DNA of 12,073 bases, taken from NCBI GenBank assembly GCA_002299135.1, contig DBNM01000178.1, positions 1 to 12,073 on the forward strand, written 5' to 3'. Origin of the DNA: Candidatus Neomicrothrix sp. UBA672 (lineage in GTDB: Bacteria; Actinomycetota; Acidimicrobiia; Acidimicrobiales; MedAcidi-G1). Position numbers and translations under genes: made by a program. Below, in pieces: positions 1 through 7,076 of this stretch. Positions within the stretch are counted from its first letter, which is position 1; every line of letters begins with the position of its first letter. Under the pieces are notes generated by a model. It searched no databases. It worked only from the letters and a program-made list of their open reading frames with translations, and had not been told where the DNA came from.

Positions 1-333
1 GGGTTGAGGAGGTGGACCTGACGCTCTATCAGAGCGATCATTTTCATTTCTTCTTTCCCGTCTTTGAGTTGTGACTGCCGCTTTATAAGGCATCAAAGCC
101 ATTTCACGTGCATTTTTTATCGCTTTTGCGACAGCTCTCTGTTGTTGAGCATCATTGCCACTGTTGTAACGCGCCTTGATTTTCGACCGTTCAGACAAAA
201 ACTTGTTAAGCAGATCGGTGTCTTTATAGTCGACATACTCTATTTTTCCAATTGTTAAAGGACTAACTTTTTTTCTTCGCATTCGACCATTTTTTTCGTC
301 GAATTGAGAATTTTTAAATTCTTTACGTGCCAT
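1..333 (-). CDS. rpsR: Small ribosomal subunit protein bS18 (3' end cut by window edge)
   Basis: bS18 pairs with bS6 on the platform of the 30S subunit. The frame reads from ATG at 333 to the left edge without a stop, giving 111 residues. Residues 32-50 (EYVDYKDTDLLNKFLSERS) and 62-83 (QQQRAVAKAIKNAREMAL then MPY) match the S18 core well. It is a cysteine-free (zinc-independent) form: the CxxC positions near residues 23-30 read KVSPLTIGK. The usual R-x-V-T-G motif is replaced by RYNSG (55-59). Family members normally end soon after the LPY motif, but here a charged tail rich in Arg, Asn and Asp, then Pro, continues for at least 28 residues (84-111). The start overlaps the ssb stop by one base (TGATG), so the two are probably translationally coupled. 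rplI would be expected next, beyond the window. Confidence 0.95.
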   Translation of the reverse strand, partial: MARKEFKNSQFDEKNGRMRRKKVSPLTIGKIEYVDYKDTDLLNKFLSERSKIKARYNSGNDAQQQRAVAKAIKNAREMALMPYKAAVTTQRRERRNENDRSDRASGPPPQP

Positions 334-779
334 CAAAAAGGTTCCTCGTCTGTTGAATATGTTGGAGTGCTCTCTCCGGGAGAACTTGAATCGCTCATAT
401 TGCTATTCCCTCCACCAGCATCTCCACCTTTAAACTCATTACGGGTTAAATCAGCTGTCGCCCATTTCAAACTTGGTGCAACATCATCAGCAACTATTTC
501 AACCTTTGACCGTCTTTCTCCATCTTGGTTTTCCCAAGACCTTTGATCTAAACGACCATAAACAATTACACGAGAACCTTTAGTGATTGACTCAGAAACA
601 TTTTCAGCAAGGTTTCTCCAACAAGTGATGTCAAAAAATGAAACAACGTCTTCATCATTTTGACCTTTTCGATTCCAAGCAACTCCAAAATTGGCGACAG
701 CTGCTCCAGCCGGCGTATACCTTAACTCTGGGTCACGTGTTACATTTCCGACGATTGTTACCGTATTATCAAATGCCAT
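333..779 (-). CDS. ssb: Single-stranded DNA-binding protein
   Basis: SSB coats single-stranded DNA in replication, repair and recombination and recruits partners through its acidic C-terminal tip. The 148 residues show a complete OB fold (about 3-107: NTVTIVGNVTRDPELRYTPA at the start, VVSFFDITCWRNLAENV at 45-61, KGSRVIVYGRLDQRSW at 67-82), a Gly/Ser/Asn-rich flexible linker (about 118-139) and the tip DEEPF (144-148), a variant of the canonical DDDIPF. Length is normal for a short actinobacterial SSB. The ATG start is preceded by GGAG at good spacing (ggagtaaatATG). It lies 24 bases downstream of rpsF and overlaps rpsR by one base, the classic rpsF-ssb-rpsR order. Confidence 0.97.
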   Translation of the reverse strand: MAFDNTVTIVGNVTRDPELRYTPAGAAVANFGVAWNRKGQNDEDVVSFFDITCWRNLAENVSESITKGSRVIVYGRLDQRSWENQDGERRSKVEIVADDVAPSLKWATADLTRNEFKGGDAGGGNSNMSDSSSPGESTPTYSTDEEPF

Positions 780-803
780 ATTTACTCCAATTCAAATTGC
801 TAG

Positions 804-1148
804 TTAAGTGGTTGTGCCTTCTAAAAGACCACGTTTTTCAGCCTCTTCATCTGGAAGGCGAATAATTTTATGTCGAACTATTTCACTTCTATCAGCCAAG
901 CGAAGAAGGCGATCACTCGAGTCAATATTTGCTGCTTGAGTTGCTATCTCAAGGACAACATAAAACCCTTCCCACTTATGGTTGATTCGATAACTAAACT
1001 TCCGTCTACCCCATGGCTCTGTATCTTTTGAGGACACAACTTTGCCATTTTCGCTTTCAACAGCTGAAACAATATTAGACAAGTAGTTTGAAACGGCTTC
1101 TTCATTAAGATCGCCATCAAAAATAACCATTAACTCATAAGCCCGCAT
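804..1148 (-). CDS. rpsF: Small ribosomal subunit protein bS6
   Basis: bS6 forms a heterodimer with bS18 in the 30S platform. The 114-residue product has the S6 ferredoxin-like fold signature: MRAYELMVIFDGDL at the N-terminus, PWGRRKFSYRINHKWEGFYV in the middle and SEIVRHKIIRL near the end. The frame is open to a TTG at 1157, but I chose the ATG at 1148 because family members begin M-R-x-Y-E-L and because a full anti-Shine-Dalgarno complement, AGGAGGTGAT (1166 to 1157 on this strand), sits 8 bases before it; the TTG would lie inside that site. First gene of the rpsF-ssb-rpsR operon, with a structured leader upstream. Confidence 0.96.
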   Translation of the reverse strand: MRAYELMVIFDGDLNEEAVSNYLSNIVSAVESENGKVVSSKDTEPWGRRKFSYRINHKWEGFYVVLEIATQAANIDSSDRLLRLADRSEIVRHKIIRLPDEEAEKRGLLEGTTT

Positions 1149-1156
1149 GACAGGCA

Positions 1157-1212
1157 ATCACCTCCTATGGTTCTAAACAAACCCTTTGCTTGTTCAGAGC
1201 CCCTATTGGGGC
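1157..1212 (-). promoter_or_regulatory. rpsF leader: two abutting hairpins followed by a full-length Shine-Dalgarno sequence
   Basis: In the mRNA sense (minus strand) a GCCCC-AATA-GGGGC hairpin (1212-1199) is followed with no gap by a 9-bp stem, TCTGAACAA / TTGTTTAGA (one G-U pair), around a 9-base loop (1198-1172), then five bases, then AGGAGGTGAT (1166-1157) and the rpsF ATG. A second CCCC just upstream (1217-1214) could compete for the GGGG arm. In many bacteria the rpsF leader binds the S6:S18 complex through a bulged CCG; I do not see that exact motif, so autoregulation is an inference from position and structure. Confidence 0.45.
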
Positions 1213-1230
1213 AGGGGAAATACATTTTAC

Positions 1231-1252
1231 CCTTATTAAGGACAAAATAAGG
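1231..1252 (-). terminator. Possible hairpin terminator or attenuator between panB and rpsF
   Basis: A perfect 7-bp inverted repeat, CCTTATT / AATAAGG, with an 8-base loop lies 75 bases beyond the panB stop. It is AT-rich and has no clean T-run after it on the minus strand, so it is weak as an intrinsic terminator. The surrounding 179-base spacer (1149-1327) is the longest gap in the window and should also hold the rpsF promoter. I found no convincing -35/-10 pair there; TTGGGA and TAATAA with an 18-base spacer is the best and is poor. Confidence 0.3.
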
Positions 1253-1327
1253 CTAATCCCAACAAGTAAGTTGATAAACAATTTTTCCATATCTACACAT
1301 ACTGCTTAAGAGGTGTGACACAAATAG

Positions 1328-2176
1328 TTATATAGCACCATAAAGTCCGAGCTCGTCAGAAGTTTCAGAGCTCAAACAATATGATTCTCCCTTTGAAGGG
1401 AAAGAACCAGTTTTAACGTCATTTACAAATTCACGTAATGCGGAAACACCATCTAAATGAAATTGAGCATAACTACGTACGAATCTTGGGATAATTCTCT
1501 TTTCGAAACCTAACAAATCATGTAAAACAAGCACCTGTCCATCACAATCTGATCCTGCTCCTATACCAATTGTCGGTATATCAACAGAAGAAGTGACCAT
1601 TGAAGCAACCTGAAAGGGAACACCTTCAAGAACGATAGAAAAGCAACCAGCATGCTCCAAAGCTTTCGCAGCAGAAACTAAATCTAAAGCACCTTTAGTG
1701 TCACGTGCTTGCACCTTGAATCCACCCATTGCATTTATTGACTGCGGCGTTAACCCTAAATGTCCCATAACCGGAATTTCAGCAGATAATAATGCTTCGA
1801 TCATAGGAATTCGATTGCGTCCACCTTCAAGTTTTACTGCATGTGCACCCGCTCTAATAAGTTTGGCCGCGTTATTAACCGTCTCTTCAACAGAAATGTG
1901 GTAACTAAGCCAAGGTAAATCAGCAACAACAAGTGCTGAAGGTTTAGTTCGTGCTACAGCAGCAGTGTGATGAGCAATATCATCAACTGTTACTTGAAGA
2001 GTGTCTTCATAACCTAGAACAACCATAGCTAATGAATCGCCAACAAGGATCATATCTACACCTGCTTCATCAACCATTCGTGCACCTGGGGCGTCATAAG
2101 CGGTAACCATCACTAAAGGTTTCGACCCATGAACAACTTTCTGCTCACGAATAGAAGGAACAGTAGATCTCGACAC
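1328..2176 (-). CDS. panB: 3-methyl-2-oxobutanoate hydroxymethyltransferase
   Basis: PanB transfers a hydroxymethyl group from 5,10-methylene-THF to 2-oxoisovalerate to make ketopantoate, the first committed step of pantothenate and CoA synthesis; it is a cytosolic Mg-dependent TIM-barrel enzyme. Visible motifs in the 282-residue product: VTAYDAPGARMVDEAG (24-39), the metal-site GDS (46-48), D86 in VADLPW, E117 in VKLEGG, VMGHLGLTPQS (136-146), the catalytic glutamate E184 in VLEGVP, and IGIGAG in the C-terminal half. The frame is open further upstream to 2290, but that would overlap the preceding gene and add non-homologous residues. The GTG at 2176 has GGAG six bases before it and gives the family length (about 264-282). 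No panC or panD is nearby. It lies 85 bases after the DUF5318 gene. Confidence 0.95.
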   Translation of the reverse strand: MSRSTVPSIREQKVVHGSKPLVMVTAYDAPGARMVDEAGVDMILVGDSLAMVVLGYEDTLQVTVDDIAHHTAAVARTKPSALVVADLPWLSYHISVEETVNNAAKLIRAGAHAVKLEGGRNRIPMIEALLSAEIPVMGHLGLTPQSINAMGGFKVQARDTKGALDLVSAAKALEHAGCFSIVLEGVPFQVASMVTSSVDIPTIGIGAGSDCDGQVLVLHDLLGFEKRIIPRFVRSYAQFHLDGVSALREFVNDVKTGSFPSKGESYCLSSETSDELGLYGAI

Positions 2177-2261
2177 CAAATTCTCCTTTTCAGTCCAGCG
2201 CACAAAGCTGCCGGCAGTATTTAATATTACCAATAAATCAAAATTAAAAGGTTTGATAATT

Positions 2262-2702
2262 TTAAAATTTATTTCCGCCCAAGGATGCAATTCTTACCAG
2301 ATGATTCCATCCACAGTCAGGACAGACCTCAATTACATACGCAGAAAGATGTGTTTTTCGGTCATTGAGTCGTTGAAGCTCTCCCTTGGTGGAAATACAA
2401 CGACCATGAGCCGGCAACCTCGGACCAAAAACATAAGTTACATAATAAACTTCACCTGGTTCACAAATCGGACAACCCTCTTCAATGGGAACTCCACAAT
2501 GAATAGCGTTTCGTTTCAACATGGGTTGAGCATCACACAAATTTTCTCGCTCAATTTTCCCTTTTTTCCAATATTCAATAACTGCCTGTCGTGCAAGTCT
2601 GTATTCAACATCTGCAACACGCTCTACAGAAATTAAATCCTCTTTTTCAAGAGCAATACTGCGATTAGAAATTGAAGACTTTTTTGTCCTTACTGAAGAC
2701 AT
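2262..2702 (-). CDS. DUF5318 family zinc-ribbon protein, function unknown
   Basis: This 146-residue protein matches my recollection of the actinobacterial DUF5318 family: an N-terminal helical part with RLARQAVIEYWKKGKI, then CDAQPMLKRNA, CPIC, a YVFG segment and CPDCGWNHLVR near the C-terminus. The two CxxC pairs suggest a zinc ribbon, and no signal peptide or membrane segment is present, so it should be cytoplasmic. In mycobacteria a DUF5318 gene lies close to rpsF-ssb-rpsR, which agrees with its place here two genes upstream of rpsF. I take the ATG at 2702; GTG at 2708 and TTG at 2705 are in frame just upstream, and none has a clear Shine-Dalgarno sequence. The molecular function is unknown to me. 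Confidence 0.85.
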   Translation of the reverse strand: MSSVRTKKSSISNRSIALEKEDLISVERVADVEYRLARQAVIEYWKKGKIERENLCDAQPMLKRNAIHCGVPIEEGCPICEPGEVYYVTYVFGPRLPAHGRCISTKGELQRLNDRKTHLSAYVIEVCPDCGWNHLVRIASLGGNKF

Positions 2703-2758
2703 CAACACACATTAGTCATTTAATTGATTAAGAAACTTGCCGGAAATCCATAAAAATT

Positions 2759-3997
2759 TTATTTTTTCCAGTGCTCCAGAACCATCTTTTTTTCTTCATC
2801 AATTGAAATAGTGCCATCGCGAAGATGCATTTCTTTAAGCCAACTTAAAATTTCACCTACTAGCGGGCCAGGTTCTATATTAAGTAAGTCCATCAATTCT
2901 TGGGCAGTTAAGAGCGGTTCAAATGAAATCAAATCTTCCGTTGATCTTAAAATCTCTAATGAACTTAAAAATTCTTTAATGTTTGAATTTGAAGCCTGAA
3001 TGATATTAATTGAGGTCTCAACACTTAGTTGATTTAAATCAATTAAGCGACGAAGCTCTTCATTAGTCCATTTTTCACTTTTTGGGCCGCTAGAAAGTAG
3101 GTTCAAAAAATCAACAGTGGTTTCTATCCGACGCTTTTCTTCTCGAGACATCTTTAGACGTTTTAAAGATTCTTTAACTTCCTTTTTTGAAAGTCCTTTA
3201 AAAAAAACAGAAAGTCTTATTACAGGGTCATCAGATGGCAATAATGAGAATATTTTGTCGAAATTGTTATGATCCAAATTTGATTCGAAAGAGAAAATTT
3301 TTGGTAATAAATGAACTTTTTCTAAAAAATCAAAACCTTTTGTAGGATTCTCTAAAGAAAGAAGTTTCAAAAACTCTTCTCTTATCCTTTCTGCCGAAAC
3401 AATCAAAATTCTGTCTGCTAAATCTTTTGCAGTGTCAACAATTTCTTGAACTGGTTGCAAATCATAACCAGCAGAGAATCTTGCAGCTCTTAACATTCTT
3501 AAAGGATCATCGTTGAATGACTTATCAGGAGCTAATGGGGTTCGTAAAATTTTATTCTCTAAATCTGATCTACCATTAAAAGGATCAAAAAAAATCCCAC
3601 TATCAACTTCAATAGCCATTGCATTAACTGTGAAATCTCTTCGACTTAAATCATCTTCCAGATTTAATGAAAAAGTGACTGAAGGTTTTCTAGAAGAACT
3701 CACATAAGACTCAGATCTATGAGTTGTTATTTCCATTCTTATTTCACCGATTCTTAAACCAATTGTTCCAAATCTTTCACCTTGCAACCAGACTGCATCA
3801 GCCACAGGTTCAACTAATGCTCGAATTTGATCAGGAGTAGCGTTAGTTGTGAGATCTAAATCAGGACTTTCAATGTTTTTATTAATCAAAACATCGCGAA
3901 CGACCCCCCCTACTAAAAAAAGCGTATGTTTTTCCTGAACAAATCTTCCCGTAATAGGAGTAACTAAATCTCTTAAACGATCAAAATTTTCTGTCAC
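2759..3997 (-). CDS. CCA tRNA nucleotidyltransferase, HD domain motif lost
   Basis: This enzyme adds or repairs the 3' CCA of tRNAs (class II nucleotidyltransferase). The 412 residues contain the whole catalytic head: LVGGVVRD (28-35), the metal-binding DLDLTT (46-51), EDDLSRRDFTVNAMA (114-128) and DDPLRMLRAARF (163-174) in the neck that reads the incoming nucleotide. Actinobacterial homologues (pcnA type, about 480 residues) carry a C-terminal HD phosphohydrolase domain. Here the expected A-L-L-H-D-I-x-K segment reads RLSVFFKGLSKKEVKESLKRL (about 261-281), so the HD motif and about 40-50 following residues appear deleted. It starts with GTG overlapping the upstream TGA (GTGA), which implies translational coupling. 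Poly(A) polymerase relatives share the head, but the neck motif favours CCA addition. I leave the symbol blank because cca and pcnA are both used. Confidence 0.92.
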   Translation of the reverse strand: MTENFDRLRDLVTPITGRFVQEKHTLFLVGGVVRDVLINKNIESPDLDLTTNATPDQIRALVEPVADAVWLQGERFGTIGLRIGEIRMEITTHRSESYVSSSRKPSVTFSLNLEDDLSRRDFTVNAMAIEVDSGIFFDPFNGRSDLENKILRTPLAPDKSFNDDPLRMLRAARFSAGYDLQPVQEIVDTAKDLADRILIVSAERIREEFLKLLSLENPTKGFDFLEKVHLLPKIFSFESNLDHNNFDKIFSLLPSDDPVIRLSVFFKGLSKKEVKESLKRLKMSREEKRRIETTVDFLNLLSSGPKSEKWTNEELRRLIDLNQLSVETSINIIQASNSNIKEFLSSLEILRSTEDLISFEPLLTAQELMDLLNIEPGPLVGEILSWLKEMHLRDGTISIDEEKKMVLEHWKK

Positions 3998-5001
3998 AAA
4001 ACCACCCCATGTAACTGCGCAACTCTATTGACAACTTCTATGCCAGGTCCATCTCCAGTCGCTGATTCAGGCCGCAAATCAATGCCCATTATGGACGCAA
4101 ATGAAGCACTTACAGAATCTGTCAATGCTTGAAGGTTATAACCTCCCTCTAAAAAGAAAATACACCTACTTTTTGGTGCCAAATTAAACAAATTTGCGGT
4201 CAAGTCTGCAAAGTCTCCTGAAGTCAATCCCATATCAGTTAAAGGATCTTCTCTATGCGCATCAAAACCCGCAGAAACTAATACCCAATCTGGTCGAAAA
4301 TCTTCTACAAGAGGAACAACAATTTTGTCTAATGCTGATCTATATATACTCCCTGTCGAACCTGGAGGAAGAGGTATGTTTACTGTGAAGCCCTGTCCGT
4401 CTAATTCGCCTATCTCTTCTTCTGAACCAGTGCCTGGATACAAAGGCCATTGATGAATTGAAATCATGAGGACACGAGGATCGGAATAAAAAATTTCTTG
4501 TGTGCCATTTCCATGATGAGCATCTATATCAATAACAGCAACTTTTTCACCTTTGGCTATTAAAGACGCTGCGGTAATAGCAATATTGTTAAGTAGACAA
4601 AACCCCATCGAACGATCAGAAGTTGCATGATGTCCAGGTGGTCGAATCGCACAAAATGCAGTTTTAGCTTCAGTTTGAATTAATGCTTCAACCGCCGTAA
4701 GACCTGATCCTGCTGCTAATCGAGCTGCACTCCAAGATCCTGAACTAATTCCAGTATCAGGATCTATGCGACCCCCACCTTGTGCATCCACAGCTTCCAA
4801 AGCTTGAATGTGTTCAATTGGGTGACATCTTAAAAGTTCTGTTTCCTTAGCAATTCGAGGTTCAATTCGAACTAAATCCTCTTCTAATAATAGGTTGTCT
4901 AAACCTTTCCATACCGCTTCAAGACGTGCAGGAGACTCAGGGTGCTTTTTTCCTGCAACATGTTCAAGAAACCGCTCATCAGTCAAAAACAACAACGCCA
5001 C
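3994..5001 (-). CDS. Class II histone deacetylase-like / acetylpolyamine amidohydrolase family protein
   Basis: A member of the arginase-deacetylase fold, zinc-dependent amidohydrolases that remove acetyl groups from lysine side chains, polyamines or related amides. All active-site motifs are intact in 335 residues: HPESPARL (20-27), RPPGHHA with the His pair H124/H125, GFCLLNNIAI (133-142), DIDAHHGNGTQE with zinc ligands D160 and H162, SAGFDAHREDPL with ligand D247, and LEGGYN with the transition-state Tyr288. It should therefore be active; the true substrate cannot be read from sequence. It has no signal peptide. I use the GTG at 5001, which gives the usual N-terminus (LFLTDERFLEH) but has no visible Shine-Dalgarno sequence. 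It is the first gene of the minus-strand block and its stop overlaps the CCA-enzyme start by four bases. Confidence 0.93.
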   Translation of the reverse strand: MALLFLTDERFLEHVAGKKHPESPARLEAVWKGLDNLLLEEDLVRIEPRIAKETELLRCHPIEHIQALEAVDAQGGGRIDPDTGISSGSWSAARLAAGSGLTAVEALIQTEAKTAFCAIRPPGHHATSDRSMGFCLLNNIAITAASLIAKGEKVAVIDIDAHHGNGTQEIFYSDPRVLMISIHQWPLYPGTGSEEEIGELDGQGFTVNIPLPPGSTGSIYRSALDKIVVPLVEDFRPDWVLVSAGFDAHREDPLTDMGLTSGDFADLTANLFNLAPKSRCIFFLEGGYNLQALTDSVSASFASIMGIDLRPESATGDGPGIEVVNRVAQLHGVVL

Positions 5002-5120
5002 TTAAAGAGCGTAGTTCGAAGTTCTGGTCATATAAGGGCCTTATAAATAAGTCTTAAGAATTTTCTCTTACTAAAAGCAACTAAAAGCCATATTCTGTAT
5101 GTATTAATAAAAATAGACTC
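5002..5120. promoter_or_regulatory. Divergent promoter region with a 15-bp palindrome and a 10-bp-period direct repeat
   Basis: This is the only divergent spacer in the window, so it should hold promoters for both the deacetylase operon (minus) and the DUF6049 operon (plus). It contains a perfect palindrome, TATAAGG-G-CCTTATA (5031-5045), and the motif ACTAAAAGC twice (5070-5078 and 5080-5088), exactly one helical turn apart. For the plus strand, TG-T-ATTAAT at 5100-5108 could be an extended -10, placing transcription only a few bases before the TTG at 5121. No strong -35 is visible on either strand. Confidence 0.4.
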
Positions 5121-7076
5121 TTGGTACTAAATGGTTTTATTAAAAAATGCTTATACGCGTCGCTTTTTTTATCAACTATTTTCGTTTTATTTTCAAATAC
5201 ACCGGCAAATGCGCAAAATGAGATAAAACAAGTCTCCTTAATCGAACAACCGGTCTGGTCAAAAACTAATGATTCATTCAAATTAAGACTTTCAATTAAC
5301 GATCTGCAGGAAGGAGATTTGCTTGAGATATTCACTTTAGAAAAATTAGATAGAAATTCACTTACAGAAAGTTTTGAATCAACAAATTCAGAACCTGAAA
5401 TAACTTCATTTCAGTTATCTCTAACTCAAGAACAAATCAAAACTAAAGAAATAAGCATCGAAGTGAATACAGATCGTAGTTCAGAAAATTCTGTTTTTTC
5501 TGAACCTGGAACAGTTCGCCCTTTAGTTATAAAAAGCTTTAAATCAAATCAAGAAAATCCTGAAACTCTAATGTTTCCACTTATACATTTGCTTGAATCT
5601 GAAAAAATAAATACTGTTTCTTTGTCATTTATTGCAGAAATAACTGCCGCACCACCACTCCAACATGATGGGACTTACGTTCTCGATAGAGAAGTAGTTA
5701 ACCAGTTAACAAATCTGGTAGAAGCATTGAAAAATAATCCTGAAATAAATATGTCAGTTAGTTTGCCACCCGCAACCTTGTCAGGTCTTTCTCAATCAAT
5801 AAATCCAAAAGATGAAATTCTACTCTTAGACCTTAAGCGGTTAGCAGAAACTCAATTACATCTCATTTCTTCACCTTTTGTGACAAGTGATCCTGAGTCT
5901 TGGCGATTAATTAATCGCTTTGATACTTATAACGATCTTTTAACAAAAGGAGATCTTCAAATAAATAATCACCTTCAAATCGAACCTGATCGTACATTTT
6001 CTTTCATTTCAAACAGCGCTGTTATAGAAACTCTTGAAGCATTAAATAAAGTTGGTATCAAAACTTTTATTACAGAACTTTCCCATATTGACCCTAAGCC
6101 AGGAAAAGAAAAAGAAGTAAATCCATTAATTACTATGCGGGGAGAAAATGGAAATATTTTTAAAGTTCTTGTGTTAGACAAAAAAATAAATTCCTATTTA
6201 ACTCAATTAACAAACAAAAAATCAAATATACATTTTCTACTTGCTGACCTTTCTTTACTAGCGCTAGACGAAACCAGAAAAGAAAAACACATCATAATAA
6301 AAATTCCAAATGATATGTCTGAAAATATTCTGAACCAAGTTTTTACAACCATAAAAAACTTTCCTTATTTAGATATAAAACCACTTCCCTCTCTTATTGA
6401 TCACATTGAACAAGACCAAGAAATGGATAAAACCAAATACATTCTTTGGAATAAATCACCACAAGATATCTCTAGTAGAGGTCCAAATCAGAACCTTGCG
6501 AAAGCAGCAATCAACGCTTATTCAGAAGTCATAGGCAAACCTCATCCAAATACTTCTTTTCTTTACGAACTTCTCGATACAAGTTCTGCCCATGAACTAA
6601 ACGAAAATGAAGCATCTAAGTACTTCACGAAAATTTATGAGGAGATCGTCAGTGTAATTGATGGATTTACAAGCCCTCAAAACCAAAACGTTCGACTTAC
6701 AAGTAGAAAAGCGGAATTGCCTTTTACGCTTCAAAACAACCTAAATCATGAAGCAAATGTAGTGCTAATACTCCAAAGTGATGGGCGTATTAGTTTTCCT
6801 GAGGGTCAAACATTAGAAGTAAAACTAAACCCTGGTATAAACAAGATAAAAATACCTGTTAGTTCTCGTACATCTGGAGATTCTCAAATCCGTATAGGTA
6901 TTAGATCCCCAGATAAAGAACACCTGTTGCAGTTAGACTCGAATTCACTTTTAATAAGAACAACTCGCCTATCAGGTGTGGGAATCCTACTTTTTGTTGG
7001 TGCTGTTTTTTTTCTCGCATTCTGGTGGTGGCGTTCCCGACGGCTACGATCCATCCATAGGCAGGAGGAAATATGA
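5121..7076 (+). CDS. DUF6049 family exported, membrane-anchored protein
   Basis: A 651-residue extracytoplasmic protein of unknown molecular function. It begins with a signal peptide: KK at 8-9, a hydrophobic run LYASLFLSTIFVLFS, and a likely cleavage after NTPANA (about residue 31). A long soluble region follows, rich in Asn, Ser, Glu and Lys, then near the C-terminus a beta-rich stretch (about 525-610) before one membrane helix (about 619-637, ending FWWW) and a basic cytoplasmic tail (RSRRLRSIHR). I assign DUF6049 from this architecture and from context: actinobacteria keep such a protein between the CCA enzyme and the trxB-trxA-cwlM group (Rv3909 in M. tuberculosis). The only in-frame start that keeps the signal peptide is TTG at 5121, and it has no Shine-Dalgarno sequence. 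The stop overlaps degV (ATGA). Confidence 0.8.
   Translation: MVLNGFIKKCLYASLFLSTIFVLFSNTPANAQNEIKQVSLIEQPVWSKTNDSFKLRLSINDLQEGDLLEIFTLEKLDRNSLTESFESTNSEPEITSFQLSLTQEQIKTKEISIEVNTDRSSENSVFSEPGTVRPLVIKSFKSNQENPETLMFPLIHLLESEKINTVSLSFIAEITAAPPLQHDGTYVLDREVVNQLTNLVEALKNNPEINMSVSLPPATLSGLSQSINPKDEILLLDLKRLAETQLHLISSPFVTSDPESWRLINRFDTYNDLLTKGDLQINNHLQIEPDRTFSFISNSAVIETLEALNKVGIKTFITELSHIDPKPGKEKEVNPLITMRGENGNIFKVLVLDKKINSYLTQLTNKKSNIHFLLADLSLLALDETRKEKHIIIKIPNDMSENILNQVFTTIKNFPYLDIKPLPSLIDHIEQDQEMDKTKYILWNKSPQDISSRGPNQNLAKAAINAYSEVIGKPHPNTSFLYELLDTSSAHELNENEASKYFTKIYEEIVSVIDGFTSPQNQNVRLTSRKAELPFTLQNNLNHEANVVLILQSDGRISFPEGQTLEVKLNPGINKIKIPVSSRTSGDSQIRIGIRSPDKEHLLQLDSNSLLIRTTRLSGVGILLFVGAVFFLAFWWWRSRRLRSIHRQEEI

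Noticed and set aside
304..546. Open frame on the plus strand opposite ssb
   Set aside because: It lies antisense to a certain SSB gene and has a low-complexity sequence with no family resemblance.
105..744. CACGTG-centred sites resembling parS (at 105-110 in rpsR and 734-739 in ssb; others near 1702, 7383 and 7536)
   Set aside because: The best, at 729-744, matches 12 of 16 positions of the TGTTTCACGTGAAACA consensus; the others match fewer, and all lie inside coding sequence. None is good enough to call a ParB site.
1149..1157. TTG start for rpsF at 1157
   Set aside because: It falls within the Shine-Dalgarno sequence itself, leaving too short a spacer, and bS6 proteins begin at the M-R-x-Y-E motif encoded from 1148.
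1199..1212. GC hairpin as the intrinsic terminator of panB
   Set aside because: It is followed by TCTGAACAA rather than a T-run, lies over 110 bases past the panB stop, and directly abuts the rpsF leader stem, so a leader role is more likely.
2177..2290. N-terminal extension of panB to the upstream ATG at 2290
   Set aside because: It would add 38 residues absent from the family and overlap the DUF5318 gene; the GTG at 2176 has a good ribosome-binding site and gives normal length.
5081..5335. Open frame on the minus strand over the divergent spacer and the start of the DUF6049 gene
   Set aside because: It overlaps the signal-peptide coding region of a well-supported gene, has no ribosome-binding site, and its sequence shows no recognisable domain.
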